Assembly (NCBI RefSeq): GCF_003050965.1
Contig: NZ_QAOU01000003.1
Coordinates: forward strand, 124,001 to 188,000
DNA: 64,000 nt
Direction: 5' to 3'
DNA from: Nitrosospira sp. Nsp2
Lineage (GTDB): Bacteria > Pseudomonadota > Gammaproteobacteria > Burkholderiales > Nitrosomonadaceae
Positions 30,185 to 40,243 of the stretch are shown piece after piece. The notes beneath the pieces are model-generated. The model had not been told where the DNA came from. It saw only the letters and a list, made by a program, of their open reading frames with translations, and made no database searches. The position numbers were made by a program, and so were the translations under genes. Within the stretch, counting starts at the first letter, position 1. Each line of letters begins with the position of its first letter.

Positions 30185-30601
30185 TTATTCCTCCACGATC
30201 TCAAAGTCGTGTGTCAGTTCGGCCGTCTTTGCCAGCATTATCGAAGCCGAGCAGTATTTTTCTGCAGAGAGGCTAATCGCCCTCTCAACCTGTCCAGCGT
30301 TCAGTTTTTTTCCTGTCACGATAAAATGAAAGTGAATGCGGGTGAACACCTTGGGTTCCCGAGGGGCTCGTTCAGCTTCGATTTCCACCACGCAATCGCT
30401 GATATCCTGGCGGCCCTTTTTGAGGATCATCACGACGTCGAAGGCCGCGCAACCGCCGGTTCCCATCAGCAACATTTCCATTGGGCGCGGTCCCGAATTC
30501 TTGCCGCCCGCGTCCGGCGGTCCGTCCATCAGCACCGTATGACCACTTCCGGATTTGGCCAGAAAGCTCGCTCCATCCTTCCACTTGATTCGTGCTTGCA
30601 T
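30185..30601 (-). CDS. OsmC family protein (YhfA-like)
   Basis: A protein of 138 residues. The two conserved cysteines are in TGGCAAFDVV (about residue 51) and EKYCSASIML (about residue 116). Length and the RPMEMLLMGTGGC block match the OsmC/YhfA branch. Classic OsmC and Ohr reduce organic peroxides; the YhfA branch is less well characterised. The start follows a GGGAGGGG Shine-Dalgarno. Confidence 0.92.
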   Translation of the reverse strand: MQARIKWKDGASFLAKSGSGHTVLMDGPPDAGGKNSGPRPMEMLLMGTGGCAAFDVVMILKKGRQDISDCVVEIEAERAPREPKVFTRIHFHFIVTGKKLNAGQVERAISLSAEKYCSASIMLAKTAELTHDFEIVEE

Positions 30602-30809
30602 GTGATTCCCCTCCCAAAAGATTCAGTCCCGTAAAAAATGGCAGATGCCACGGTTCCTATCGCGGAACTGGCCAGCGCTTACCTGAAATTCTCCGATTTT
30701 ATCAGCTACCTCCACAAAGAGTGTTTGCGAGTGGCTTGCCTTACAGCACCGGTGGCTCGATTTATCCGGCAGAATAGGTCCGAATGTCATCGTCAATGCT
30801 TCCAGCCGT

Positions 30810-31571
30810 TCACAGCGAGTTCGCGGCTGGCATGAGCCTGTACCACCCCATGCCGATGAGTTCGTGGAAGAATAAATTGCTTTTTTGCAATGCCCCAGCT
30901 GCGGGAATGAGTACAAAAATGTTCGTTTTATGACGCGTTGTGTAGCCGGTAGCCGCGGGGCTGACCTTGAATCCGGCCTGTTCAAACTCTATTGCCGCTC
31001 GGGGCATGTGCCAGGCATGAGTGACGAGCGCGATATGGTGAACACCGTGGTCTTGTAGTATGGCAAAGCTGTTGTAGGCATTCTCACGCGTGTTGCGCGA
31101 AGCGGTTTCGATCCATTTCACCGGGACCTTGAATTCTTGTTCCAGCACGCGCTTCATTTGCGTCGCTTCAGCAGAACCATAGCCAGCAGGGTCGCCGCCG
31201 GTCGCCAATATTGGCTTGCCCGTGTGCCGGTGCAGCCATGCGGCGTAACGGATACGCTCCAGGCTAAATCGCCCCACTGTATTGCTACCATACTCCGGGG
31301 CGTCGTAGTACGTGCCGCCACCCAGCACGACAACGGCCTGGATGTCATTCTCCAGTGCCCTGCGGCTAGGGGTTGACTCCAGTGTCTGCAGAAGGGCGTC
31401 TGCGACGAGCGGGATGGACAGCAAATAAAGCAAAGCCAAAGCGGCTATCACCAGCGACTTGCCAAACCCTGGTCTGCGCCTCAGCAGCAGCACTCCTGCT
31501 GTGCCCAACAGAATGAGATTGAATGGCGGAAGCAGAAACGCGCTTGCCAAGTTGGTCGCAAACCAGCTCAT
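30810..31571 (-). CDS. YdcF/DUF218 family membrane protein
   Basis: A protein of 253 residues from ATG 31571 (MSWFATNLASAFLLPP). Two N-terminal membrane segments (about 10-30 and 37-57) precede a DUF218 domain with AVVVLGGG, ILATGGDPAG, ASRNTRENA and THAWHMPRA. ElyC/SanA-type relatives affect envelope and lipid-carrier homeostasis. The 208 bases between this gene and the OsmC gene show nothing recognisable. Confidence 0.9.
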   Translation of the reverse strand: MSWFATNLASAFLLPPFNLILLGTAGVLLLRRRPGFGKSLVIAALALLYLLSIPLVADALLQTLESTPSRRALENDIQAVVVLGGGTYYDAPEYGSNTVGRFSLERIRYAAWLHRHTGKPILATGGDPAGYGSAEATQMKRVLEQEFKVPVKWIETASRNTRENAYNSFAILQDHGVHHIALVTHAWHMPRAAIEFEQAGFKVSPAATGYTTRHKTNIFVLIPAAGALQKSNLFFHELIGMGWYRLMPAANSL

Positions 31572-31668
31572 GATCAACGCACCCTGAGGGCGCACTTCAC
31601 CGGTATGACGCCAAGTTATGCGTCTCCCCAGCGTTATCGTGCGGCAGCCTTTTTTCCGTGGTTACAAA

Positions 31669-31702
31669 TAAAAAGCCGGCGACATTGCGCCGGCTTTTTT
31701 GT
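31669..31702 (-). terminator. terminator after the cytochrome c gene
   Basis: agccggcg (31674-31681) pairs with cgccggct (31688-31695) around a 6-base loop. A-run and T-run flank the stem, so it can work in both directions; on the minus strand it ends the cytochrome gene and is followed by TTTTTATTT. It isolates that gene from the YdcF-like gene. Confidence 0.92.
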
Positions 31703-31716
31703 GAATCAATTTCAAG

Positions 31717-32028
31717 TTACTTAAGCGTCAGAACCCATGCTGCCAGAACTTTGGCGTTGGCATCGCTAACTTGCGCATTCGGGGGCATCGGTACTGGACC
31801 CCACACGCCGTTGCTTCCTTTCTTAATTTTATCTGCCAGGTATGCTTCGGCTTTCGGGTCATCCTTATACTTGGCGGCAATGTCTTTCAATGCAGGGCCG
31901 ACCAATTTCTTGTCAACAGTATGGCAGTTTGTGCAACCATTGGCTTTTGCCAAGTCCGCGTTTGCTTGCGCGGTGCCCACCATCAACAGGGCTGATGCCG
32001 CAACCATTCCCATCCAGACAGCTCTCAT
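31717..32028 (-). CDS. periplasmic class I cytochrome c (c-551/c-552 type)
   Basis: A protein of 103 residues. A signal peptide (about 1-22, ending AQA) precedes a mature domain of about 81 residues. The haem motif is CTNCH (32-36), and the distal Met lies in VPMPPNAQVSD. Known: small cytochromes of this type carry electrons to terminal oxidases or peroxidases. The ATG at 32028 is chosen because AGGAG lies at the right distance; the upstream GTG falls within the Shine-Dalgarno. It follows the DUF255 gene after 17 bases. Confidence 0.94.
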   Translation of the reverse strand: MRAVWMGMVAASALLMVGTAQANADLAKANGCTNCHTVDKKLVGPALKDIAAKYKDDPKAEAYLADKIKKGSNGVWGPVPMPPNAQVSDANAKVLAAWVLTLK

Positions 32029-32045
32029 ACTCACTCCTTTATCCG

Positions 32046-34145
32046 TTAATTATAGAAAGGGGCCCCTATCTTACCGTGAATTTCGCAGATGCGCAGCAAT
32101 TCATGCACATCCGTAATCGCCGGTAAGCATTTAACGCCGTGGCAGACCCAGGCGTTGACAGTATTATTCACTCCTGCCGGTTTACTCAGACTCAGCGGCA
32201 GATCGATAAGTTCCAAAGGCAACGCAAACACAAGCGTATATGGAGAACCGACCCGAAGCGCGTCCTCCCATTCTTTCAACGCTTGCCCCGGACCACGCAG
32301 GATAACGAGCTGTGGTGGAAAGAGAGATTCCTCATGCGCTGTCAACAGGCTGCAACACGCACTGGGATAACGCGATATCGTGGGATAGAACAAGGCCAGG
32401 GTGCGCTCCGCCGCCTGCAAATAACGGGATTCGCCGAGAATATGTCCTAGCCTTTGCAACCCGGATGCGGCAATCCCGTTGCCGGAGGGTGTGGCATTAT
32501 CATGGCCTGGCTTGGGACGGTGGATCAGTTTTTCATGGTCGTGGCTGGTAAAGAAAAAACCTCCTTCCGCGGGATCTTCAAATTGCTCCAATAACACATC
32601 GGCCAGCGCGACAGCAAATTCGAGATCAGCCCGGCGAAACTCAGCTTGCATCAGTTCCAGCAAGCCATTCAGCAGAAAGGCATAATCATCGAGATAGGCA
32701 TTGAGATGCGCTTTGCCATCCTTGTAGGTCGCGAGCAGGCGATTGTTTTTCCATAGCGTGGTGCGGATAAAATCCACGGCGCGGGCGGCTGATTGAATCC
32801 AGTCGCGGCGACCGAATACCCGCCCGGCGTGCGCCATCCCGTTTATCATCAGCCCATTCCAGCTGGTGAGTATTTTTTCATCACGGCCCGGGCGCGCGCG
32901 TAATTCGCGTTGGCTGAAGAGGCTTTCCTGCGCCGACGCGAGTCTCTGTCGCGCTTCTTCAAGACTGATGCCGACAGCAAGCGCAACGTTGGCAATCGGT
33001 TGCGCAATTTCGAAGTTCCAATGCCTGTGTTCAAAGTTGGGGTGACTCGAAAGCCCATAGTAGAGAGCAACTACGGCATATTCCTCGGAAGGCAGAAGCT
33101 GCGCTACCTCACTGCGCTCCCACACGTAGAACTTGCCCTCCTCACCTTCAGAGTCTGCGTCCAAGGTTGAGTAATAACCTCCACCACTTGTGGCTTTTCC
33201 TGGTTCGTTTCCTGCCGGCGGCTGCATTTCGCGCATGACCCATCGGGCTGTTTCATCGACCACCCGCTCGAACATCGGATCGTGAGTGGCAAGCCAGGCA
33301 TCCGCGTACAGCCGCAGCAGTGGTCCGTTGTCATAAAGCATTTTTTCGAAATGCGGAATACGCCAGTACGGGTCCGTGCTATAGCGGCAGAAGCCCCCGC
33401 CCAGTTGGTCGTAAATGCCGCCTTCGGCCATCTTTTGCAGCGTGAGGGTGGCCATGCGCAACGCGCCATGATTACGCGTGGCAAAGTAACGGCGCAGGCA
33501 GAATTCCAGTTCCGTGGGATGGAGAAATTTCGGCGCTTCGCCAAACCCGCCATTGGTGGAATCGAAGCGGTTCTCCAGTTCCACCAGCGCCTGGTCCAGC
33601 GGTTGCTCTGAAAAAGCGGGGACAGCGGCGCTTTTTGACGGCAGCATGTTCGCGAATGATTTCAGCAGCGAGGTGCCCTGGCGCTCGATATCCGCGCCGC
33701 GAGTATGATAGGCCTCGGCGACGCGCGGCAGCAGGTCGAGAAAACCTGGCAGACTATGCCGCGGCGTTTTAGGGAAATACGTGCCACCGAAAAAAGGCTT
33801 CTGGTCGGGCGTGAGAAACAGCGTCAGAGGCCAGCCGCCGCTACGCTGGGTAAGCATGTAGTGGGCGGTCTGGTAAATCTGGTCAATATCCGGCCGCTCC
33901 TCACGATCCACCTTGATGTTGATGAAGTCGCGGTTCATCGCCGCGGCAACTTCAGCATCTTCGAAGCATTCATGGGCCATGACATGGCACCAGTGACAGG
34001 CCGAGTAGCCGACGGAAAGCAATATCGGCTTGTTGCGCGCGCGCGCGAGCGCCAGCGCCTCGTCCCCCCATGGGTACCAGTCCACAGGATTGTCCACGTG
34101 CTGCAGGAGGTAGGGGCTTGTTTCGCTGGCAAGATGATTGGGCAT
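32046..34145 (-). CDS. thioredoxin domain protein of the DUF255/YyaL family
   Basis: A protein of 699 residues. The N-terminal thioredoxin-like DUF255 domain (about 1-165) carries CHWC (Cys50, Cys53), then FINIKVDREERPD and GGWPLTLFLTPD. The rest is an alpha/alpha-toroid region like glycoside hydrolases (about 190-690). The ATG at 34145 (MPNHLASETSPYL) is the conserved family start; the longer frame is not. The reaction is not established. It is 35 bases downstream of ilvD and 17 bases upstream of a cytochrome c gene. Confidence 0.93.
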   Translation of the reverse strand: MPNHLASETSPYLLQHVDNPVDWYPWGDEALALARARNKPILLSVGYSACHWCHVMAHECFEDAEVAAAMNRDFINIKVDREERPDIDQIYQTAHYMLTQRSGGWPLTLFLTPDQKPFFGGTYFPKTPRHSLPGFLDLLPRVAEAYHTRGADIERQGTSLLKSFANMLPSKSAAVPAFSEQPLDQALVELENRFDSTNGGFGEAPKFLHPTELEFCLRRYFATRNHGALRMATLTLQKMAEGGIYDQLGGGFCRYSTDPYWRIPHFEKMLYDNGPLLRLYADAWLATHDPMFERVVDETARWVMREMQPPAGNEPGKATSGGGYYSTLDADSEGEEGKFYVWERSEVAQLLPSEEYAVVALYYGLSSHPNFEHRHWNFEIAQPIANVALAVGISLEEARQRLASAQESLFSQRELRARPGRDEKILTSWNGLMINGMAHAGRVFGRRDWIQSAARAVDFIRTTLWKNNRLLATYKDGKAHLNAYLDDYAFLLNGLLELMQAEFRRADLEFAVALADVLLEQFEDPAEGGFFFTSHDHEKLIHRPKPGHDNATPSGNGIAASGLQRLGHILGESRYLQAAERTLALFYPTISRYPSACCSLLTAHEESLFPPQLVILRGPGQALKEWEDALRVGSPYTLVFALPLELIDLPLSLSKPAGVNNTVNAWVCHGVKCLPAITDVHELLRICEIHGKIGAPFYN

Positions 34146-34180
34146 GGTTTTACCCCGGCACGGACGAGTCAAGCCGCGCG

Positions 34181-35854
34181 TTAATCCGTCACGGCTCCCA
34201 GACTGGCGGTCGAAACCAGTTTGGCGTACTTGGCGAGGACGCCGCGCGTATAACGCGGCTGCGGTGGTGTCCATTCCGCGCGGCGGCGCGCAAGCTCATC
34301 CTCGGGAACATTGAGTTGCAGCAGCCTTTTCTCGGCATCGATAGTAATTGAGTCCCCCTCGTGCACCAGTGCGATGGTACCGCCAACGAAAGCCTCGGGT
34401 GCGACATGGCCGACCACCATCCCGTACGTCCCCCCTGAAAAACGACCGTCTGTAATAAGACCGACTGAATCGCCGAGACCTTCGCCGATCAGGGCTGAAG
34501 TGGGGGAGAGCATTTCGCGCATGCCTGGACCACCTTTGGGCCCCTCATAGCGGATAACGACCACATCACCCGGTTGGATCTGACGCGCGAGGATAGCCGC
34601 CATGCATGTTTCTTCCGATTCGAAAACCCTGGCAGGCCCGGTAATCTTTGGTGTTTTGACCCCGGTAATTTTTGCCACCGAACCCTCCGTGGAAAGATTG
34701 CCTTTGAGTATGGCGAGGTGGCCCTGGGCGTACATGGGATTGTCCCACTCCCGGATGACGTACTGATCCTTGCGCGGTGCCGACGGCACATCCTTTAGTA
34801 TTTCTGCCACCGTCTCACCGCTGATTGTCACGCAGTCGCCATGCAACAGGCCATGTTCGAGCAGCATCTTCATTACCTGGGGGATGCCCCCGGCTTTGTG
34901 CAGATCGGTTGCAACATACCGTCCGGAAGGCTTAAGGTCGCACAAGACCGGGACTTTGCCGCGTATGAGTTCGAAATCGTCGATAGTCCACGCTACTTCG
35001 GCCGCATGAGCGATGGCCAGGAAGTGCAATACCGCGTTGGTTGAGCCACCGACCGCCATGATTACAGCAATTGCGTTTTCGATGGATTTGCGGGTAATAA
35101 TGTCCCGCGGCCGCAGCTGCTTTCTAATGGCTTCAACGAGCACTTCCGCAGAGCGGGCAGCGCTCTCGCCCTTCTCATCATCTTCTGCGGCCATGGTGGA
35201 AGAGTACGGCAGGCTCATGCCCATCGCCTCGAAAGCCGAGGACATACTGTTCGCAGTGAACATGCCGCCGCAGGAACCGGCGCCGGGACATGCATGACGC
35301 TCGACTTCAAGCAGTTCCTTTTCATCTATCTTGTGCGCGGTATATTGCCCGACCGCCTCGAACGCACTCACAATCGTGAGGTCCCGCCCTTTGTAATGGC
35401 CCGGCTTAATGGTCCCGCCATACACAAAAATCGCGGGGACGTTCATCCGCGCCATCGCGATCATTGCCCCCGGCATGTTCTTGTCGCAACCGCCCACCGC
35501 AATCACGCCGTCCATGCTTTCCGCCTGCACCGCGGTCTCAATTGAGTCCGCAATTACTTCTCGCGAGACCAGCGAATACTTCATGCCCTCCGTTCCCATT
35601 GAAATCCCATCGGAGACGGTAATCGTGCCGAACATTTGCGGCATCGCGCCGGCTTTTTTCAGGGCGTGCTCCGCCCTTAGCGCCAGCTCATTCAATCCCT
35701 TGTTGCAGGGGGTGATGGTCGAAAAACCATTGGCTACGCCGACAATGGGTTTGTCGAAATCTGTATCACTGAAACCGACCGCTCGCAGCATGGCGCGGTT
35801 GGGAGAACGCTGCGCACCCTGGGTAATCGCCCGGCTGCGTTGGTTGTCTGGCAT
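34181..35854 (-). CDS. ilvD: dihydroxy-acid dehydratase
   Basis: A protein of 557 residues, family length. The Fe-S cysteines are Cys50 (TPCNKG), Cys123 (GCDKNMPGA) and the one in [16 protein letters not shown] (about 190-205). It makes the 2-keto acid precursors of valine, leucine and isoleucine. The start has an AGGAG Shine-Dalgarno. It is divergent from lgt over about 300 bases. Confidence 0.98.
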   Translation of the reverse strand: MPDNQRSRAITQGAQRSPNRAMLRAVGFSDTDFDKPIVGVANGFSTITPCNKGLNELALRAEHALKKAGAMPQMFGTITVSDGISMGTEGMKYSLVSREVIADSIETAVQAESMDGVIAVGGCDKNMPGAMIAMARMNVPAIFVYGGTIKPGHYKGRDLTIVSAFEAVGQYTAHKIDEKELLEVERHACPGAGSCGGMFTANSMSSAFEAMGMSLPYSSTMAAEDDEKGESAARSAEVLVEAIRKQLRPRDIITRKSIENAIAVIMAVGGSTNAVLHFLAIAHAAEVAWTIDDFELIRGKVPVLCDLKPSGRYVATDLHKAGGIPQVMKMLLEHGLLHGDCVTISGETVAEILKDVPSAPRKDQYVIREWDNPMYAQGHLAILKGNLSTEGSVAKITGVKTPKITGPARVFESEETCMAAILARQIQPGDVVVIRYEGPKGGPGMREMLSPTSALIGEGLGDSVGLITDGRFSGGTYGMVVGHVAPEAFVGGTIALVHEGDSITIDAEKRLLQLNVPEDELARRRAEWTPPQPRYTRGVLAKYAKLVSTASLGAVTD

Positions 35855-36156
35855 GTATGCTCCTAAAAATATCGAAAAACCTGAAGTGCCTCAATTGTCG
35901 AGGATTGAACAAAGGCTTGAATCTCAACCTAGCAGGGAAAGAAAGACCATTCAGAGGCGTCTTTTTCCATGCCCTCTAGGGCGCACGGGATCGCCGTATG
36001 TATAATTGCTCAGCGGCACCAGAAATACATATTCGTTACATCATTCCGGGCTTAAGCCGCATTTAGCCCAAGCCAACAGTATGCAGCCCGCAAGCGGTAT
36101 GACATTTGTCGCTTCACCGGATCAACAGGTATTTTACCTCAAATAAGCGGAAGACC
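35855..36156. other. 302-base divergent intergenic region between ilvD and lgt
   Basis: This stretch must hold the promoters for both genes. It is relatively AT-rich near 36000. I see no convincing sigma-70 pair, no leader peptide of branched-chain residues and no terminator-like attenuator in front of ilvD. The lgt Shine-Dalgarno GGAAG lies at 36149-36153. Confidence 0.5.
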
Positions 36157-37014
36157 ATGCTCGTCCATCCCCAATTCGACCCCATTGCCATCCATCTCGG
36201 CCCGCTTGCGGTCCGGTGGTATGGGCTCATGTATCTGTTGGGATTTGCCCTTTTCATACTGCTGGGTAGATACCGCATCAAGCAGAACCCCAGAGGGGCA
36301 TTTACCACCAACATGCTCGATGACATGCTGTTCTATGGCGTGCTGGGGGTAATTTTAGGCGGACGCCTGGGCCACGTAATATTTTACCAGTTGGGCTATT
36401 ACCTGCAGCATCCTCTCGAGGTCTTTGCCGTATGGCAGGGGGGAATGTCCTTCCATGGCGGGTTCCTCGGGGTGATCACCGCGATGGCAGTGTTGGCGCG
36501 AAAGTATAAGCTGCCGTGGCTGGCGGTAACGGACTTTATCGCGCCGTTGGTACCCTTGGGCTTGGGCGCGGGACGCATCGGAAATTTTATCAACGCTGAG
36601 TTGTGGGGGCGGCCTACCGATGTTTCGTGGGCCATGATCTTTCCAGATGTGGACGCGCTCCCGCGGCATCCATCCCAATTATATGAGTTTGCGCTGGAAG
36701 GGCTGGCCTTTTTTGTATTGATGTGGCTTTATTCGGCGAACCCGAGACCAGTCGGCGCGGTCTCCGGCATGTTCCTTGCCGGCTATGGCGTATTCCGTTC
36801 ATTGGCGGAATTTTTCCGGGAACCGGATGATGGCTTTATGGGCGTGCTGACGTTAGGTATCAGTATGGGCCAATGGCTGTCACTACCCATGATCGTGGCA
36901 GGGGTGCTCATGATCGTTTGGGCTTATCGTACTCGGCCCGCGCCGCCCCCTGGGCGGGAGATTGCGGAAAAAGCGGGCAGACCAGCTGCCGCGCGGAAAC
37001 GGAACCGCCAGTAG
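36157..37014 (+). CDS. lgt: prolipoprotein diacylglyceryl transferase
   Basis: A protein of 285 residues with seven membrane helices. The catalytic region includes [11 protein letters not shown] (about 21-31), FHGGFLGV (about 105-112), the Lgt signature [13 protein letters not shown] (about 146-158) and RHPSQLYEF. It adds diacylglycerol to the lipobox cysteine of lipoproteins such as RlpA and the DUF4156 protein in this window. ATG 36157 is the conserved start. The C-terminal tail is unusually basic. Confidence 0.97.
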   Translation: MLVHPQFDPIAIHLGPLAVRWYGLMYLLGFALFILLGRYRIKQNPRGAFTTNMLDDMLFYGVLGVILGGRLGHVIFYQLGYYLQHPLEVFAVWQGGMSFHGGFLGVITAMAVLARKYKLPWLAVTDFIAPLVPLGLGAGRIGNFINAELWGRPTDVSWAMIFPDVDALPRHPSQLYEFALEGLAFFVLMWLYSANPRPVGAVSGMFLAGYGVFRSLAEFFREPDDGFMGVLTLGISMGQWLSLPMIVAGVLMIVWAYRTRPAPPPGREIAEKAGRPAAARKRNRQ

Positions 37015-37020
37015 AAGCTC

Positions 37021-37629
37021 ATGTCCTTGCGCCGTTCCTACACGATCATCGCACCGCTTTACGACGCCTTGCTTGCAACCGCGGGCGGCGGGTTGCGTGC
37101 AGCAAGCCTGGCGCAACTGCCACAGCAAGGGAGCCAGGACATTCTTATCAGCGGTATCGGCACCGGGCTCGATCTCCCTCATCTTCCACCAGGACATGCT
37201 TATACCGGCCTTGATCTCACGGCTGCCATGTTACATAGAGTAAAGCCGCGCATAAGAAATCTTCACATGAACCTGGTCCAGGGCAATAGCATGTCTCTGC
37301 CTTTCGCGGACGAATGTTTCGATCATGTCGTGCTGCATTTGATCCTTGCGATTGTTCCCGATGGACGCGCCTGCTTGCGAGAAACAGCGCGCGTATTGAA
37401 GCCGGGCGGCAGCGTGCTGATACTGGATAAATTTCTCAAGCCGAGTGAGACGGCATGGTTTAGACGAACGTTGAATCTTCTATCCCAGCATCTCGTTACG
37501 CGACTCGATGTCGTTTTTGAAGAAGTGCTGGCTGCTGTGCCGGAATTGAAGAGTGTCAGCGATACGCCGGTCCTGGGCCGGGGCTGGTTTCGCAGCATTC
37601 TTTTGATCAAGGCGGGATCGACCGGATGA
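37021..37629 (+). CDS. class I SAM-dependent methyltransferase, phospholipid N-methyltransferase-like
   Basis: A protein of 202 residues. It opens with SYTIIAPLYDALL, then motif I LISGIGTGLDLPHL (about 42-55), YTGLDLT (motif II), LPFADECFDHVVLHL and LKPGGSVLILD. This layout resembles UbiE-like and PmtA-like enzymes; the substrate is not certain. It lies 6 bases after lgt and overlaps the next gene by four, so the three may be cotranscribed. Confidence 0.85.
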   Translation: MSLRRSYTIIAPLYDALLATAGGGLRAASLAQLPQQGSQDILISGIGTGLDLPHLPPGHAYTGLDLTAAMLHRVKPRIRNLHMNLVQGNSMSLPFADECFDHVVLHLILAIVPDGRACLRETARVLKPGGSVLILDKFLKPSETAWFRRTLNLLSQHLVTRLDVVFEEVLAAVPELKSVSDTPVLGRGWFRSILLIKAGSTG

Positions 37630-38294
37630 GCAGCGTGATCAAGCTCATGCACCGTCTCGCCGTCTCTGGCGCCGGCCTGCTATTAGGGTGCGCCGTCCCC
37701 GTCGCGTGGTCTCTGGACGTGCAAAGCCCCGGGGCAGGCTGGGCCGAAGCCTACCGTACAGGAGAGCTTGTCATTTTTACCAAGGACGTGGAGAAGGGCC
37801 GCAGGATTGTCGCAATCGCCGAGGTGGAGGCACCGCCGGAGGTCATTTTTAATGTTGTCAACGACTTCGAAAATTACCCTGATTTCATGCCGTATGTAAT
37901 CGAATCGCGCGTGCTTAGCCGTAACAACGACAGTGAAGTTGTGGCCTATAACCGGATTGCGCCGCCTTTCGTGAGCGAGCGGGATTATCCTCTGAAGTTC
38001 AGGATGACGCGGGGGACGCCCGCAAACAGCGGCGTGTTCCGCAGCGAGTGGACCGCGCGCCCTGACGCCGAGCCCGAGGTTAAAGGCGTGGTAAGGATCA
38101 GGCTTAACGAAGGCTCATGGGTCGCCGAACCGATCAGTGGAGGTACACGCACGCGGCTCACCTATACGCTTCTGACGAATCCAGGCGGTCTGATACCGGA
38201 CTTTGTCGCCAATATGTCGAACACCGTCGCGATACCCAAGCTCTTCAAGGCTGTAATGACGCGCTCCATCGAGAAAGCGCGTGCGGAGAAATAA
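37626..38294 (+). CDS. exported SRPBCC/START-like lipid-binding family protein
   Basis: A protein of 222 residues. A signal peptide (about 1-30, with a cleavage region near AWSLD) precedes a SRPBCC/polyketide cyclase-like domain, recognisable from VEAPPEVIFNVVNDFENYPDFMP-type sequence and SERDYPL. An alternative reading of the N-terminus is a lipobox-like LLLGC, so lipidation is possible. Function is unknown; the fold suggests binding a hydrophobic ligand at the cell envelope, in keeping with its neighbours lgt and a phospholipid-type methyltransferase. Confidence 0.85.
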   Translation: MSSVIKLMHRLAVSGAGLLLGCAVPVAWSLDVQSPGAGWAEAYRTGELVIFTKDVEKGRRIVAIAEVEAPPEVIFNVVNDFENYPDFMPYVIESRVLSRNNDSEVVAYNRIAPPFVSERDYPLKFRMTRGTPANSGVFRSEWTARPDAEPEVKGVVRIRLNEGSWVAEPISGGTRTRLTYTLLTNPGGLIPDFVANMSNTVAIPKLFKAVMTRSIEKARAEK

Positions 38295-38313
38295 AAAAAA
38301 GGAGGCGTTCTCA

Positions 38314-38658
38314 TTAGATCGCCGAGGCAAAATTGGTCGCGATAGAATAGGGGTGATGCACGCGGGGCCATGGGACATGGCGGCAGGGATCCGGTTTCCT
38401 GATTTCTACCAAAATTTGCGATGAGAGACGAAGCATGGAAAACAACAATAGTGCAAGGGTGCTGGCCAGGATAACTGCGCGCTCTGAGAAAATGACGAGC
38501 TGAGGTCCGTTTTGCTGCGCCATGTAGAGGAAACACGCAAAGAACGCGGTTGCGTCAGCTATCAGCTTTTTCAAAACGAGGCTGACCCGAGCGACTTCAC
38601 CGTTGTTGAAGAGTAGGCAAATGGTTTGGCTATCGATAGCCATATGGGGAGCGCTCAT
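38314..38658 (-). CDS. hypothetical small membrane protein
   Basis: A possible protein of 114 residues with two hydrophobic stretches, ADATAFFACFLYMA (about 34-47) and VILASTLALLLFSMLRLS (about 62-79). The composition is protein-like, but there is no clear Shine-Dalgarno and no recognised family; the start could also be the ATG at 38643. It is the only candidate gene in the 469 bases between the SRPBCC gene and the YnfA gene. Confidence 0.45.
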   Translation of the reverse strand: MSAPHMAIDSQTICLLFNNGEVARVSLVLKKLIADATAFFACFLYMAQQNGPQLVIFSERAVILASTLALLLFSMLRLSSQILVEIRKPDPCRHVPWPRVHHPYSIATNFASAI

Positions 38659-38763
38659 GTGCAGAATGCTTTTGCCAAGGCTTTACCACTTGTTGCGACG
38701 GCGCCCGCAATCAACAGATATCGCGTTACCGGATAGCTGTGAACTGCTTAGGATGGCTAAACA

Positions 38764-39096
38764 GTGTTTGAGCTGAAAACTCTTTTGCTCTTCCTTGCTA
38801 CAGCCATTGCGGAAATCGTGGGCTGCTACCTGCCTTACCTCTGGATCAAGCAGGGCCACAGTGCCTGGATTCTTATCCCGGCCGCCGCAAGTCTCGCGTT
38901 GTTTGCCTGGCTGCTTACTCTTCACCCGACGGCTGCGGGCCGGACCTATGCCGCTTATGGGGGCGTTTATATCTTCACGGCAGTGCTGTGGCTGTGGGCG
39001 ATTGACGGCATCAAGCCTACGGCGTGGGATGTGGCAGGTTCTCTAGTGGCGCTCGCAGGCATGGCGATCATTATGTTTGGGCCGCGACAGGCCTGA
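38764..39096 (+). CDS. YnfA/UPF0060 family membrane protein
   Basis: A protein of 110 residues starting at a GTG, with four membrane helices. Family markers are [38 protein letters not shown] and a final MAIIMFGPR. YnfA is a small-multidrug-resistance-like protein of the inner membrane whose substrate is not firmly known. No in-frame ATG is available upstream. Confidence 0.93.
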   Translation: MFELKTLLLFLATAIAEIVGCYLPYLWIKQGHSAWILIPAAASLALFAWLLTLHPTAAGRTYAAYGGVYIFTAVLWLWAIDGIKPTAWDVAGSLVALAGMAIIMFGPRQA

Positions 39097-39243
39097 GCGC
39101 CCCGTCAGACGGGGGTTATGTTGAGAAGTGTCGTAAGATTCAATCGTCAAGAGGTATCTTCCAGGCTGACAATGGTCAAAATTAATTTTTATACACAAAA
39201 TGGTCCGGGCGGACTAAAAACTTGGGATTAGAGGAGAAAGTAT

Positions 39244-39594
39244 ATGATTGCAAAAACGAACATTGCATTGCCAGTTGTTCTGTCAGCCCTTCTTTTGGGC
39301 TGTTCCGCTATTCCTACCACACCGGGAGGAAAGACTGTCGAGCTTGTGACCGAAAAGCCGTCCGGTAATTGCAAGCCGCTGGGCGATGTCGTCGGCTCGC
39401 AGGGGAACTGGTTTACGGGGGACTATACATCCAATAAGAATCTGCTTATTGGCGCCAGAAATGATCTCCGCAACAAGGCGGCTAAAATGGGCGGAAACTA
39501 CGTCTGGGTACAGGATTCAAGTAATACCAATGCATGGGGCAGCAAGGGCACTTCAAATACCACGGTATTAGGCGTAGTCTATCGCTGTGAGTAA
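39244..39594 (+). CDS. DUF4156 lipoprotein
   Basis: A protein of 116 residues. The signal peptide ends in the lipobox LLLGCS (Cys20), so it is a lipoprotein processed by Lgt. The rest matches DUF4156: a conserved NCKPLGDVVGSQGNWFTG block, a KNLLIGARNDLRNKAAKMGGN block and a C-terminal Cys. Function is unknown. The start follows AGAGGAGAAAG. Confidence 0.9.
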   Translation: MIAKTNIALPVVLSALLLGCSAIPTTPGGKTVELVTEKPSGNCKPLGDVVGSQGNWFTGDYTSNKNLLIGARNDLRNKAAKMGGNYVWVQDSSNTNAWGSKGTSNTTVLGVVYRCE

Positions 39595-39674
39595 CGAAAA
39601 GGCCTTGAAGCAAAAATAGCTCTGACCCCATTTGAGCTTGATGTGGCGAGAAACAACGTGCCGGGAACTGGAGC

Positions 39675-40043
39675 ATGTCCACCAAGGTTTACTACAACAG
39701 CGCCTGCCCCGTTTGCAATGCGGGGATCAAGGACCAGCGCCAGCGTATGGAGGCCTGCGGTGTCAAGGATGTTGAGTGGATCGATGTCCATACCCATCCG
39801 GAAGCGGCAAGGGAGGTAGGCGCTCCCTTGGAGCAGGTCCGCGAGCGCTTGCATGTCAAAGCCGAGGATGGCCGGCTCGACATTGGCGCCGACGCCTTCA
39901 CCCGCCTCTGGCTGCAAACGCCCGGGCAGCGCTGGTTGGCGAAACTGTTGCGGTTGCCCGTCCTCAGACAGATCACATATCTAGCCTACAATGCTTTTGC
40001 CAAATTGCTCTACCATTGGAATCGTGCCAAGGGACATTGGTAG
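39675..40043 (+). CDS. DUF393 (DCC family) thiol-disulfide oxidoreductase-like protein
   Basis: A protein of 122 residues with the family motif YYNSACPVCNAGI (about 6-18), a thioredoxin-like CxxC. It then has DIGADAFTRLW and a C-terminal hydrophobic region. DCC proteins are predicted thiol-disulfide oxidoreductases without a known substrate. A GGAG lies upstream of the ATG. The gene stands between a lipoprotein and a small DUF2795 protein. Confidence 0.9.
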   Translation: MSTKVYYNSACPVCNAGIKDQRQRMEACGVKDVEWIDVHTHPEAAREVGAPLEQVRERLHVKAEDGRLDIGADAFTRLWLQTPGQRWLAKLLRLPVLRQITYLAYNAFAKLLYHWNRAKGHW

Positions 40044-40243
40044 ACAAAGGCCATCCCCAGTCCGGCCACAGGCAGAATTTTCCCGCTGTCGTCTGACTTC
40101 AACGCTATTGTGGAAGCAATGGCGGTAGGTGCTTTTGCACACAGCTGATATGTGGTCTATCCTGAAATTCAAAGGAAAATCTCGAATGATCTTTGAGTTC
40201 TAGCTGAATCCCATCCATGAACTAACCAATGAAGGGAGGACCT

